A stretch of 64,000 nucleotides of DNA from Isoetes taiwanensis (lineage: Eukaryota; Streptophyta; Lycopodiopsida; Isoetales; Isoetaceae): assembly GCA_021234155.1 (NCBI GenBank), contig JAJEKV010000005.1, positions 15,375,468 to 15,439,467 of the forward strand, read 5' to 3'. Below are positions 23,101 to 35,881 of the stretch, one piece after another. Position 1 is the first letter of the stretch; every line of letters starts with the position of its first letter. The notes beneath the pieces are model-generated. The model did no database searches, was not told where the DNA came from, and was given only the letters and a program-made list of their open reading frames with translations. A program made the position numbers and the translations under genes.

Positions 23101-25215
23101 TTAATTGTCGAGCAATATTCTTGGTGACCGAAACCAAAGCCTTACAGCCATACTCGATAGTACTAACGTGGATCCTTGAACCTCGAAAAAATGGAAATTT
23201 TTTTCTCATTTTTTTATGATATCTTTAAACTAATGTGATTAAAATGAATGAAAACATAAAAGACTAAAATTAGTGAGCCAACCTTCAAAAGTAGGATGGT
23301 CTCTGCGTCGTATCGGGGCAGGATAATGGAATTGTCATTTGTTTTGGGCGCAACGTATGAACGTAAATGAAACACATAAAAGTCATAATTACAGCAAAAT
23401 AACCCAGTAATTCTAATTTTGACTAGAATTAGTAGAATTGGCATATCATATCCCGGAAACATGCTTAAGTATAAAATTTGTGGCCAGGACCACCATATAT
23501 CTGCGTCGCGCGGGGCGGAAAATGAACTTTTTGTTTTGGGCTGAAGCGCAACGTCGTGAGACCATCTCTTCATTAGATCTTCTAGGTGTTTTAGACAACC
23601 CAAAAAGGTGCTGAAATTCAACCTAAAATCGGCCAGCCTATAAATAAACCTAGGCCCCCCCATTTAGCGTCCACTCCTCGTCTGCTCTCATTTGCCAAAG
23701 TCACCAAAAGCGCGACTCGGATCGTGACGTCAGATGTCGTGAGGACCAAGCAATTATACAAGGCCCATGGCGATCCTCCAGTAGCCCATGATCCTGCCCC
23801 TCATCCCCGGAGGATCTGCCAAGAGCCTTTTTCGGGCAAAAGCGAATCTTCATCAGAGTGAGGGGCGGAACTCGGATAATGACCAGGACGGAGATCCTAA
23901 GTGACAGCGCCCGGACATCATGCACCAAATCCTCGGAAGAAATCGCCCGAGGAGGAAGGAAGGAGGAAGAGGCAGAGACAAGCGAGACAACCCGACCATC
24001 GAGGAGCAACTTCGAAGCTTAGGCTCGTCACGAAGGGCGAGAGAGAGGCAGTGACGAGAGCAACCTGCTGAAGAGACCTCGCCCGGTTCATCGATCACGA
24101 AGCCAAGGCGTCGTAGGAGAGAAGACGGGAGGAGGCCTACCCGTGAGCCGAAGAAAAGAGAAGGGCAAAGATGGTGGGCAAGGAAAGGTCGTCTGAGGTT
24201 AAGAGGGTAAAGGGTGTAGCCATCCCAGGCCCGAGCAGACCCCGCCCTCACAAGCGACTCGTAATTCCGTCCCCAGCACTAAAGAGCCGCTCTTCCAAAA
24301 CCCGGTCGTGGAGAAGGAGTACGAGCAGGTGGCACATGAGCGGGAGGCGACACGGTGAACCTTAAAGCCCCACCCTATCCAGCGTGGGATAGGTAAAAAC
24401 CGGTGACCTGGCAGGGCGTATGTGATAGATAGTAAGGTCTATCAAAAAGATGAGGAACTTCGCCTTCATGGCGGTAGAGACACATAATGCATATTAAAGC
24501 TACCACCAAAGGCCCAAGCCTCTAGAGCACCCGGGAAAGAGCGAATTGCGGCGGGGGAAGCAGTCAGAGATAAACTCTCAAAATCCGACTTCCGGCAAAG
24601 TGCGGATTTTTAATTCCGTGCACCGTTCAGCCCTAGTCAGGAGGTCATCCAGGAGTACAACAGAATATGGGGGTGGCCAAGCGAAATGTTCTTGTGCCTT
24701 CGGGAAGCGGTGGAAAGCGGCGGTGCACTGACACTTTGAGGTGTTGGCTGCTGCAGTTCACATGAAAGAGGTCCTCATGAGCCGGGATATGCATCTTGTT
24801 AGACACATTAAGGAGAAGCAGCCATAAACTTTTTGTAAATACTTGAGAAATTTTGTTAATATAAAAGAATTTTTTTGGTTAAATAATATATTTAATCTTG
24901 CCTAATTAGATTAAAGATATTGAATTAAGCTTTTGTTTGGAAAAATTGGACATTTGAGCAAAATTGAGCCGATGTCTCACGTCGCGCAGACGGAAAATGA
25001 ACTTTCATTTTGGACTTGAAGCATAACGTGTCATACTAAAACTGCCCAAAAGCGCTTCCAAATTGACCCGAATAAGGGGTCAATTACGCCTAATCAGCCG
25101 AGTCAATAGAATTGAACCATAGATCACCCAAATTAATCAAGTTTAGCCCATTTAGAGCCCATGTCTCTCACACGTCGCGCCGGGACGGAAAATGGACTTT
25201 CATTGTCGATGCAGG
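23101..25215 (+). mobile_element. Leader and decayed interior of the old LTR element
   Basis: CCTTGAACCTCGAAAA near 23175 matches the leader after the 47568 LTR. Four ~60-bp modules (23301-23362, 23501-23560, 24974-25033, 25161-25215) share GCGTCGCGC...GGCGGAAAATGAACTTT...TTTTGG...GCGCAACGT. Between 23700 and 24770 the sequence is GC-rich, with Arg/Ser-rich frames on both strands, and may be gag-derived. No protease, RT or integrase motif was found, and no 3' LTR follows in the window. Confidence 0.55.
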
Positions 25216-25496
25216 CTGGCGTATGAGACCTCAACATTTGTCACCATACCATATCCAAATGATCTCTAGTCGTTGCAATAGGTTCATTAGTTGTTCCAGC
25301 ATGTAAACCCTAAAGTAGTCTTCAAATTCTCAATTGCACCTCAATAGATCGAATCGCCCCAATCGATAAATTCTAGGTCTCCCAAAAATTGAGGTTTCCT
25401 TTTCTATAAATAGGTCCCCGGTTGCCCTAGAATTCAAATTAGGGTTTTAGGTTGGGTTCCACTTCAGTTAATTATTAACATAGCTAACCTTAGCTT

Positions 25497-25527
25497 ATGA
25501 ATAATTAATGTGCCATTAATTATTCAT
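25497..25527. repeat. Perfect hairpin, 14-bp arms
   Basis: ATGAATAATTAATG, spacer TGC, then the exact reverse complement CATTAATTATTCAT. Arm and loop lengths equal those of the hairpin at 2117. The arms are AT-rich, so chance is more plausible here. Confidence 0.8.
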
Positions 25528-28482
25528 GACGTGTCATGTATTTATACTTAAAGGCGTGTAAATATGTGGGCGTCACACTTTTCATCAATTTTGACTACGA
25601 TTTAACCCGTTATCCATTGTTTTCCATATTTTGGTAGGTTCTCATAGGATCAATACACATCACAGGCCAATACACATCAAGTGCTACCAATCATGCAAAT
25701 CAGCACTTTAATCTCAAATTTCGATCTTCTTAGGCCAAATCCGATCCTTCTAATCTAAAAACGGCCCATCCTAGGCCCGATCGACTCTTTTCAGGGCACT
25801 CCAAGGTCTATCAAAAGATGCTTGGTTGCTGTGAATTTCAATCTTTTAGATACCTTTTATTTACGTTAACCATGGTTTCAAATCCTAAACCATAGCAAAT
25901 AATTTGATTAATGTCGCACTTGATTCAGTTCATGCACTTGAGAATCGAGGGATGCTTTTATTTATTTTTTCAATGCAATTTATATAGAATGTTGGTGAAT
26001 GCAAAGAAGAATAAGATTAATTTTAATCTTGAATATATTAAATAATCATTTCTTTCATTAGTATTTGGCGAATTTTTTTTTTGTTGCGAAGCCTTATAAT
26101 TCAAAATATAGCAAGTATATTTATAACATGCTCAAAGTAGAAATGGGTTTGATTCAAGGCATAAAGTAAGTCTTTATGGGAGAAATCTAGATATTTTTAG
26201 GTAATCTATTCAATTCCTAAAACCAAATTGGATTCCATGAAATCCATTGCTTGCAAATGCAACAAAACTCTATCAAGTCACACAAGTCTTAAGGAATAAC
26301 TACATGAGACAATCTTGTGATACTCAACATGGCGAATGTCTTCTTGGAAGGACAACTTAGAAGTAGCCAATTCAGGCGAGATATTCTAATAAAAAATGTA
26401 ATCGTAACCTACTAAACATTCACATAGGAAATTTTTTGAAATCCTAAAAATTCACTCTTTTGAAGATATTTGCCACCAAAAACATGCTGACATTCAAAAT
26501 GTAGATCTGAGATCTGGCCAGATCTGACAGCGTATATATATGACAACATCAAAGAATATGGCGAGCTTTGAGACACCATGCTGCGTTGCTTGAGCCGGAC
26601 ACTAAGGTCCATTAGTTAGCAAATTGATTTATCCTGGCGAAATTTATCAAATTCTATACTGTAGCACCTTGGAAACCAGCAGTTAATCTTTCTATCTCAA
26701 AATAATAACAAGTCAGAGGCGTAGCCCTATTATGTCAAGTCAAAAGTTCAAATCAATTACCTTGACCTTCTATTGTCACAATAATCCTTCCATACATGCA
26801 CTCCTTCTAGTACAAAATTATTTGGCCGACATCCAAGATGGCTCACATGGACAAAGAAAGAGCTATAGCCTTCTAATTGGAAAGAAGTTAAGGCAAAGCC
26901 ATCTAGAAGGTTCTTTATTTCATAATAATCTTGCTCAATTCGTTAAATGTAGCCACTTGGGTTCCAAACTTTGCTTAAGCTATATGTCAATAGTACATGA
27001 GCAGTCCAATAAACATGAGGAAGATCAAACCCACATGAATATACATGCCAACCATATAAAGCCATGGCAAAATGATCCTAGTAACATTCTCAAAATACAA
27101 AGGGTACTGGCCTTTCCTGAAGGTGTCTGGTCTCACAATCAATCTTACAAACTCATCTGCATGCATTCTAATTAAAACAGAATGACCATAAATAACTAGA
27201 CCATCTTATATATAGCGGTGGTAGCATTCTTGTAGGCGAGATCTTTCCGATTTTAAGATTAAAGATTAAAATTATCGAGGAACAAAGTTGATCTGTTGTG
27301 TGGGTTTAGCCGAAATAGATCGGGCTATGTAAAGATTATGTGGCTCTAATGAAGTAAGCAACTTAACTAAGAATTTTTTTTAAGACTGAGGGTGTCTTTA
27401 TGCCTTCTTTTCAAGCTCTGCAAGTTTTTGACAATAATCATTTTTAGAAACTTACCAAGACACCGTCTGAAGACATTCGTGCTGCATATCATGGTTCGAC
27501 TTGTTCTCAAAACTAGTTTTGCTAATAAGTGAACAAGCAACGGGAGGAAGTAAAGAACCGTTCACTTGTTTCAGACAATGCATATTCGGGAGTATATATT
27601 CAAAAGAATTGTATGAAAGGATAAGAACGTCTCAGACTCCATGGTTTTACAAGCAATTAATTTCTAGCATATAAATTACAAATATATGCCGACCTCTATC
27701 TCTGATCCTGTGCAACTCCTTACCAGCTATAGCAGACTTCTGAAGCCTTTAACGTCTATGGCGGAGCTCTACGTGGTCACTTGCTGGAGCCTTAATAGAA
27801 ACCCTACAAATTTTCCTCCGTAGTTTTGAAACCTTCTATGAGTGCCAGGTGTGTCAATCGCCTGTTCGCGTCTGCAAATAGTACCAGCGCCATCAGTGGC
27901 AACCCTCCCTATTACTTTCTTTGGAATGAATTCGACTCTTCTTTCTATGTATATGTTGTTATGTACTCAAGATGAGGAAATGTGTTGTTATGTGTAAATA
28001 TATACATAATCTCAAAGTGAATGGGGGGCATGATGATCATTGTTTTTGTGGTATGTGTTCCTGATAAATGAAAACTCATGGGAACCTTCCTCCTCCACTA
28101 TCTCTTGTTTAGTTATTTTGACACTTGTCTTTCTCACAGTGACAATTTACTAACATGTGCTTTTAATGGGATGGTTCATTCAATCCACGTGTCAAGCTTA
28201 CGAGAAGAACAACTATCATTGTAAGATACCACTTTCATAGCACTCAAACTTAATTGCTGCATATAATAGTTTTGAATTTCTTATAGTTTGATGTTAATGT
28301 TAATACAACATCTGGGCATGACTTGGTTACTCCAAACTTCGTAGACTTACATCTATGAGGATACTATACTTGCACCGTTTAATTGTCATACTAGTTCGTA
28401 TATGCCCTAGTGCATAGTGACTTTCCATAGAAATTCTAGTAGAAGGATATATCTTTTTCTTGGACTTTTATAGTCCACGAGA
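25528..28482. other. Unassigned, AT-rich
   Basis: A 147-codon frame at 26732-27175 (plus) is the longest. It has no recognisable motif and an uneven, His-rich composition, so I do not call it a gene. No other features are seen. Confidence 0.4.
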
Positions 28483-29050
28483 ATAAAGATAAAGATAAAG
28501 CTAAAGATAAAGATAAACTTTTTATCGTCCACGAGAATCTAAATAGGGTTTATGGGACCCAAGCGAGAAAGGGGGCATAAGCTGAGCCAAAACAAGGGGC
28601 AAGCCCCATCAGCCGGAAACGAGAGGGGATAATCCCATCACAAAATAAGCAATTTAAGTTTCAATTTTTACAATGAGGTGGTGGGGAAGACTAGACACCA
28701 GCGCCCGGGGATCAGGAAGGCCCTCATCCAGGTATGAGAGCTTGTCCTCCCTCGGTACCTTTGCCCTTTTTTTTGCAAGCAGGCCTCGCGAACTCGGAAA
28801 GTTCCACCTTCTTTGGCGAGGCTGGTGGTGTAAGATCCTCTGGGCGAGAAGGTGGTCCCCTTGAGTGGTTACCATGCTTGAATGTGGGCTGAGAGATCGC
28901 ATCCCTAAAGCGAGCTGGCGATTGGCGCTCACCTCGTCCCGAGGGCAAAATGTCATCCTGCCGCAATGCCAACAATGTCGCAAGTTCGGCTCGGGTGTGT
29001 GCCTTTCGTCCTAAAACTTCCGAGGGCTCGAAGTTCGGTGTCACGATGTT
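28483..29050 (-). mobile_element. LINE ORF1-only element, copy 1 (3' part)
   Basis: On the minus strand a frame at 29044-28654 carries FRDAISQPTFKHGNHSRG, then EDLTPPASPKKVEL and a Lys-rich end. This aligns with the C-terminal domain of L1-like ORF1 proteins and with the copy at 54300-55090. The 3' end reads CGTGGACGATAAAA followed by a (TTTATC)n tail (28483-28519), a typical LINE end. No RT lies between ORF1 and the tail. The 5' limit is unclear; frames up to about 29925 may belong to it. Confidence 0.6.
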
Positions 29051-32000
29051 ATTTGGTCCACTGCTGCCAAATCCTCGTAAGAGTCGTATATCCTCTCATC
29101 ACATGAGCATGTGTTGTGGCGACGGTGATACTCCGGGAGTAAGACTACGGCCCGTGCATTAAGGCATCAGCAGTGCATCACCTGAGGCTCCAGAGGCACA
29201 TGGTGTCTGGATCAGCCCGTGTCCACATCTCAATAGACCACCCGAGTAGGGGATGGCCCTTGTCATTTCCTCCTCGTTATGTGAATAAGCGCTGCAATTA
29301 GTCGAGCCCAATGGAAACATTGAACTGCGGATCCATCAAAGCTTGGATGCCAATTCCAAGGAAAGTACATTACTGACCCAAGGGATGGAGGGAGCTCGGG
29401 GGACCATCGGGTTTGTCTGTATGTAGCCATGCAATTTGTTGTTCACGAGCTGTGAACTCTTTGGTACATGGGACCCTTCTTCCAGGTGGCCGGAGGCTCC
29501 AGCAATACAATGTTGGAGTCTTCTTTAGGTACCATCGACCCCAAATCATTTCCTTCAATGGGTGTCCTTCCGATACATTTGGGGCCTCGTGCACTATCAA
29601 AAGCCCCAAGGTCCTAATGAGCCCCCTCCCCGGTGTGCTCATACAGGATCTTTCCTGTCGACCCTCGCCATCATGGGTCTGGTGCTGGTCACCCGGGGAT
29701 GATGGCGCTCAGCAGGTTGCCCAGGGCAGGTGCGGTGGAGGAGGAGGGATCCAAATGGATCAAGCTAAACCAAGAGTGCAGGGTCACAGGAAAATTGCTT
29801 TTTTTTGGACTAAAATGTTCGGCAAGGACCATATCATGCACCAATGGAAAGCCCATAAAGAAATCACATGATACAATAAAATCCATCAAATTATTTTCAT
29901 GTTTTCCTCTTCCTATGTGCCCCATTTGGTAAGTTGGTATTATCTAGAACCAAATGGATAATATTTTTACCTCGAACAATATGACTAAATTGCTTACCCT
30001 TTCAGCAAATTCCGTATTTGCTCAAACATAGCAATTTTTCCCTAAACAGAATAACAATCCAAAAAAAAAATAGTTATTTCAAATACCAATCAACCCAATT
30101 GTTTGGAACCATCTAGATGCTTCTTAGGATGCGCTAAAAATTGTGTGATGTCACTAAATACCATAGGCATTATATGTAGTAGAGAGCAGTGCGTTTTGCA
30201 CCTGGTACCAAGCTCATTATTATGTACATCGAACAATACCTTCACTATTTGTTTTCTCCTATATTTTAAGTTTCAGAAAGGTTGGAGTCAACTGATTTAT
30301 AGATTAAAAGGTGTGAATCAAAATATTTGGCCAACTCAGAGGCTATCCTGCTAGATTACTATATTGGTTCTGGTTATCATCGGAATAGAGTTGGGCTTGG
30401 ATTACTGGTGTGTTTATTGGTTCATGTGTTCTGGAAAGGTGATGATAAATCATATAATACTGCGACAATATTTCTAAACAAAGATGCACACAACATTACG
30501 TTTAGCCCTGCGTTTCTCCATGCAAATGATTGTGGCCTTTCTATGGTATAAAATATGACATCCTCTATTATTCAGGGAAGGGACCACAGTAGTAAATGCA
30601 AGCGAGTTAAGGTACTGTTGGATATAACACTTACCCCATCAAACATCTCTTAGGAAGGTAAGTATCAATCCAGATTCAAACAGGAAGATACTTTTGATAG
30701 ACGGGAAAATGAGACGATTAGGAGTTAGGCACAAGGTGCCAATAGAGAGGATTGTTGGAGCATGGCAATCAGGCAACTGTGAGATGCCAAGTTCTGGGGA
30801 ATGATATGCATATCAATTCGATAGAGACAAGGAGCCAAACAGGGCAGAGATTCGAGCCAGCATGGGGGCTAAAGGTGAGTGGTTGACATTGGTGTAGGTA
30901 GTGATAGACTTTGTGAGGGTAGGGTAGGTTGCAAACTTGAGACCTGTTGCTTTTGTTTTTTGGAAGGTTCCTACTCATGTGCTTCTTTTTGACGTATGCG
31001 CTAGCCGACTAGAAGGCTGCGAAGGCGTTAAAAGTTCAATTCAATTCAATTCAAAAGCTATTTCCAAGATAGAAGTCTTCGATTTGTTTCTTTTCTAGTT
31101 TCTTTCCACTTTCTCTTTTTGTTTCATTTTTTTTTTTTTTTTTTTTTGTGTTTTCAAATGACAAAATAGACGAAATTTGACGACTCAAACATGATGTGCA
31201 GAAAGGCCCAGGATGGCCCTTTTCAGTACTAGAGCAAAAAACAAGGACAAACCTCTTCCCACTCCATCCCCTGCCACAGAGCAGCCTTTGCAACTGTGTG
31301 GAAAACTATTTTGGTGATCCCTCTGCATCTGGTTCATGCATATATCATCATCTTTCCCTATTTTCCCTAATATCTTACACTATCAATCTGTCCGGATCTA
31401 GTTTCTTCAAGGCTTTGAAATGAGATCCTCATTTCCTTCCTTATCGTAGCCCCTGATTCAGCATCATCCTTGGGATCCTTTGAATCTTTAGCTCCTGTTT
31501 CACCCTAGCAACCCAATTATTTCCTTTGATCCGATCAGAAAAAAACTTTTTATGGAATTTTTATTTCATCTCTGCAGTCTAGGTTTGCGAAATTGCTGGG
31601 TTTTGTTTTGGACTATCGAAAAGACTAGCGGTCCACAGTCTGATAAGCCGGATTGGAAAAATTGCAGGATTTTGTTTGGACTTCTCGAGGTATTGCACTG
31701 ATCGAAAAGTTTGTTGGCGATTGTGATGTTTTGGTTTTCGCAATGGCGGAAACCAGCCAAAACAGAAAACTATGGCTCAGATACAAAATTTTTTGCTGGC
31801 CGGGGTATGATGAATCAGTTAATTTCAAAGTCACCTTTCAATCAAAATATTTATTTAGGCAGTTCCGGAAGAATCAGTTACAACAAAGAAAAAAAAACGA
31901 AGGTTCATCGAGGCAGCAAAAATGTTGTTGGGTAGTGACCAAAAAAGGTTCTATGGACAGCTAAAATAATTTAGGTTTATCCATTCCGGTCATGGCAGTA

Positions 32001-32690
32001 CAAATGCTTAGCTAAGAACCAAAAAGCCAAGGCATGCTGCAGCGGCGACGATGCGACAAAGGATGTGGGAGAATGTGAGAGACGTGCAGGCGGAAAGAAA
32101 AAGGGCAAAGGTCTGTTACGTGATTCCGAAGGCATGGAAAAACAGGGGCAATCTCTCACTAGAAAGAATCAGAAAAAAAAAGAAAAAAAAAAGAACCCAC
32201 AATCTCTCACTACACGGCACGATGAAGCAAGCAGTCCTGTCCAAGATACGAAGATCCCAAGTTAGTTCTTCGTCCAGGTAAATCGTATTTGCATGAGAAA
32301 ACGATGTGCTAAAAAATTTTACAGCTGCAAGTTTTTGTTTCTGCAAGAAAGGAACCGGAATGAATACATCCAAGCATTGGGGACTGGTCTAGTCGTAGGC
32401 AGGCAAGTGTTTTAAAAACAAACGTTTTTTATGACCTTTTCTTAAGACTTATATACGCCGCTGCAGCACAGGCAGGAAATTAGGGTTCTTGATCTGGACA
32501 GTGCAGCATGGGCTGTCCAGCTCTGGATTGCATTGAAGCCCACATGAAGGGCAGGCAGGGTTTCAAAATGCCATGTCTACGCAGGCCTGACATGGCATTT
32601 GCATCAGGCCAGCCCAATCCAGTGGCATTCATACAGTAAAGAATCAGCACAGTACTACTATTTTAGAATTAGAACTCTTCCTAGCTCGTT
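29051..32690. other. Unassigned; poly-T tract at 31122-31147
   Basis: Minus-strand frames at 29370-29925 may extend the ORF1-only element but lack motifs. A plus-strand frame at 31653-31964 (103 codons) overlaps another of similar quality, and neither is recognised. At 31575-31680 there is a short imperfect repeat around TTGTTTGGACT. Confidence 0.4.
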
Positions 32691-32827
32691 ATTTTTATTC
32701 CTATTAAGTATCCTTCTTCTTCCTCCTTAAAACACCTCCTCCTTATACTTCTTCTTATTCTTATTCTTCTTCTGCTTCTTCTTCTACTACTTCTACTCTA
32801 CTTTTTTTTTCTTCTTCTGAATCTGCC
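32691..32827 (+). promoter_or_regulatory. Pyrimidine-rich 5' UTR/promoter of the methylesterase
   Basis: About 135 bp of almost pure CTT/CCT repeats lead to the start codon. Plant Y-patch core promoters and 5' UTRs look like this. The start context TGCCATGGA is favourable. A clear TATA box is not visible. Confidence 0.55.
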
Positions 32828-34574
32828 ATGGATCATCCTAAAAAGCCCTTCCATTTTGTTCTTGTCCATGGTGGCTCCCATGGCGCCTGGTGCTGGTATA
32901 AACTAGTTGATCTTCTTCAAAAATCTGGCCACAGAGTCTCTGCCCTTGATCTTGCTGGCTGTGGCATTCATCCTTCTGATCCTGAAAATATTGCTTCCTT
33001 TACTGAATATACTCAACCCTTGCTGGATTTTCTTCAAACCTTGGAGGACTCTGACAAGGTTTGATCCTCCCCTTTCCCTACCTTTTTTGCATAATTCTGT
33101 TTGGCTTTTTGTAGCTTGAAGCATTTCTATGTTGCAATTCATGGCTGTTTCTTGAATTGCCATATATTTCTGATTTCAAAGCTCTTGCTTTGTTTCCATG
33201 TTTCAATCCGTGTACAAACAATTTCATTGTCAACTATTGTTGTTGATGAACCTTGATGCATTTCTAGTTGCAGCTCTGCTCAAGCATATTGATCATGAGA
33301 ATTGAAGCATTGGTTGGCATGGCTAGGAATTCATGCAAATAATGTTGGTTCTTTAATTTCTGCAGGTTGTTCTTGTTGGCCACAGCCTTGGAGGTTTGAG
33401 TTTGATGCATGCAAGCCAGTTATTTTCTAGAAAAATTGCAGTGGCAGTCTATGTGGTGGCTGCAATGTTTCCGGTAGGGCGCAAGCATGATGCAGAAATC
33501 AATCTGGTATGATGTTGATGACATGTTCCATGGGGATATATATCATGCGCCAGTTTTGTCTTCCCAATTCTGAGCCTTAATCAGCATAACTCCGATATAA
33601 TTCTGAATCTGGATCTTCGTGTTCGTATTCGCAGGCGGATTGCAGTCTTCCAGAGATGATGCAGTACACATTTGGCAATGGGTTCATAATCCTCCAACCA
33701 CAGTCATGCTTGGAAAAGCGGTATGCAAGGGACAAGCTGTATCATTTATGTCCCACCACAGGTAGTCAGTGAAACAATTTCTTCAGGAACTGCTATAACA
33801 ATGCTAGTTAAAACAACAGCAATTTCTTCATGAACTGCATAATGCTAGTTAAGAAAAGCAATTTCTTGGTGAACTTCGTTACCGTTTCTAACATATTAGA
33901 TTCCTGAATGCATAAAACGGATTTTCCTTCTTCACAGTGATCAAAATTTTTATTCTGACGGTAACCAACTTGTTTTTGCCAATGCACATTGTTTGAGCTT
34001 AAAAGATTTCTGAACAAAGTTTCTGTTCATAACTCGACCATTTTCTGCTCATAACGCAGAAACCATTTTCTGAACAGAATCCGTGTCTCTGAGCAATATT
34101 TTACAGTCGCCAATCAAGTAGGGTATGAAGTTCTGCTGGTAATCGGGTGGGCTGAGGAGGTCTATGTTGCAGGATGTGGTTCTGGCATCATTGTTAGCAA
34201 GGCCATCACCAGTGGCAGCCACCAAACCTCAATTTCGACACAACAGAAGAGGCTATAGCTCTATTCCCTCAGTATTCATCAAGACAGAAGAAGACAGGTC
34301 GTTTCTTCCTGCAGCCCAGGACATAATGATCAACAAATGCAGGCCAAATCAGGTGTTCAGTCTGCACTCAGATCACAGCCCTTTTTTTTCTGCCCCCCAG
34401 GATCTGCAGCAGATCCTCTTAAAGGTTGCAGGCCAATACTGCTCCAGTCTAAGCAACGGGAATGGAAGCCTGCTCTGCAGCGGCAATGGAGGTCTCCCCT
34501 GTTCCGGCAACGGCTCTCTAAGCTCTGGCTATGGCGGCGTGAGCTCTAGTAATGGAACAACCCACTTATTATAA
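32828..34574 (+). CDS. Plant methylesterase (MES/hydroxynitrile lyase-like alpha/beta hydrolase), four exons
   Basis: Exons: 32828-33058, 33366-33506, 33635-33761 and 34173-34574, about 299 residues. The family cleaves methyl esters of hormones such as salicylate, jasmonate or auxin in the cytosol; the substrate here cannot be told. Residues 8-22 hold the oxyanion-loop motif FVLVHGGSHGAWCW. Exon 2 opens VVLVGHSLGG with the nucleophile Ser84. Exon 4 has VFIKTEED (Asp about 207) and SDHSPFFS (His about 234), completing the triad. Introns 1 and 2 are GT-AG and phase 0. Exon 3 ends CPTT and exon 4 should continue DVVLASLLARP. Canonical GT-AG there leaves one extra base and gives a stop about 28 codons on. 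The C-terminal ~45 residues (SNGNGS, CSGNGG repeats) form a Gly/Ser/Asn-rich extension that I do not expect in the family. It is the only convincing host gene in the window. Confidence 0.85.
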
Positions 34575-35713
34575 CCCACCCCCCTGTTTTGGCTAGTACC
34601 CAAAATCTGCCAAGGAATGATCCTGAAGCTCCCTGACAATCTGTTGCTTCTGCCATAGCGTTAGTCTTGCAAATGTGTAATTTTTAAATGTTTCCTCTTC
34701 TGTACAGAGAAAGAAATTTTTATAGAAAATGCTCTTTGTTTGTTTATACTGTTCTTCGAGGCAAGATCTATTGCTGTTTGTTGCAGATTTTCTTTAGTAT
34801 TTCTTTAATGGTTTTTGTGCTGGCCCTTTTATGGATGGGCTTGTGCGTGCTGCAGCGGCGATTAATTTGGGCCTTGCACGTCGGATTGATTGATTGATCA
34901 AAGTATTTCAAACTATTCTCGGTTTTTGGGGGCCCTTTGTAAGCACGATCTAGGCTCGTTAATGTAAATCACATGCTTCCTTTGGACTTTTATTGCACCT
35001 TGTTTTAGGTGAGATGAGAGGAGATAGATAGATAGATAAATAGATAGATGGGGTGAATGGCATACAGGCCGAGGCGTTACCACTCTGCTGCCTTGAGCTA
35101 TTTTGGCCATGCAATTTTTTTTAATGGTAGTAGGGGCCGGTATCTCCCTCCAGCTACGGTGGGGTTTGCACCTTGGTAGGAAGCAAGGCGCCGGATCAAG
35201 GGCGGGGCACTATTTCGACCGCGGGCGGTTTTGGCCGGATCTTAGAATCGTGGAAGCGAATCTTAGGATCTTAAATAAGGTCTTAAAGCGGTCTTAGAAT
35301 CGTGAGCCGGATCTTGAGGATGTGACGAAACTGACCCGGATCAAAGCGGGCGAAGCGGTTATTAGCGCAGGCGGAAGCTGATTCGTGGCGGCGAGAAGCG
35401 ATTGTCGCTTGCGCAAAGAAGCCAGTACATTCGCGCTACGGCGATTCGTAAGCTTGCTTGCAAAATGCGCTATCTTCTTGACATGAAATCCTAGGTGTTA
35501 TAGGCGAGATGCGAGAGAAGGCGAGAGAAAACCCTGAAACATTAGGATATACGCCAAATTTTCAAACAGGCGTGTTACTGGGCGATAACATTTGTCCATT
35601 CGACGGTCAAGATTGAATCTCTTACATTGGAAAGCAGGAGACCGGTGCGTTAGGTGTTTACTAGCATTACCGTGGCGAAACAGAGTGTTGTGGAGTGCGT
35701 GTCGATTGATGTT

Positions 35714-35881
35714 GAAGAGCATTTTTAACATCCATTGACAAAGTCGAAACAATGTGTGCCAGGTATTCCCGGCAACTCAAAACAACAAGTCGAATGTGAA
35801 GAGCATTTCTAACGTCCATTGCAAAGTCAAAACATTGTGTGTGCATGAGTCACTAAAGCAACTCAAAACAAGTCCAAACTT
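35714..35881. repeat. 84-bp tandem duplication
   Basis: Copies begin GAAGAGCATTT at 35714 and 35798. Both contain AACATCCATTG or AACGTCCATTG and end CAACTCAAAACAA(CAA)GTC. Confidence 0.85.

Noticed and set aside
26732-27175. 147-codon ORF as a gene
   Set aside because: No motif, uneven composition, no promoter signal or neighbour that supports it. It could be the antisense of a decayed element.
29413-29871. 152-codon plus-strand ORF
   Set aside because: It overlaps better-looking minus-strand frames next to the LINE ORF1-like relic and has no recognisable domain.
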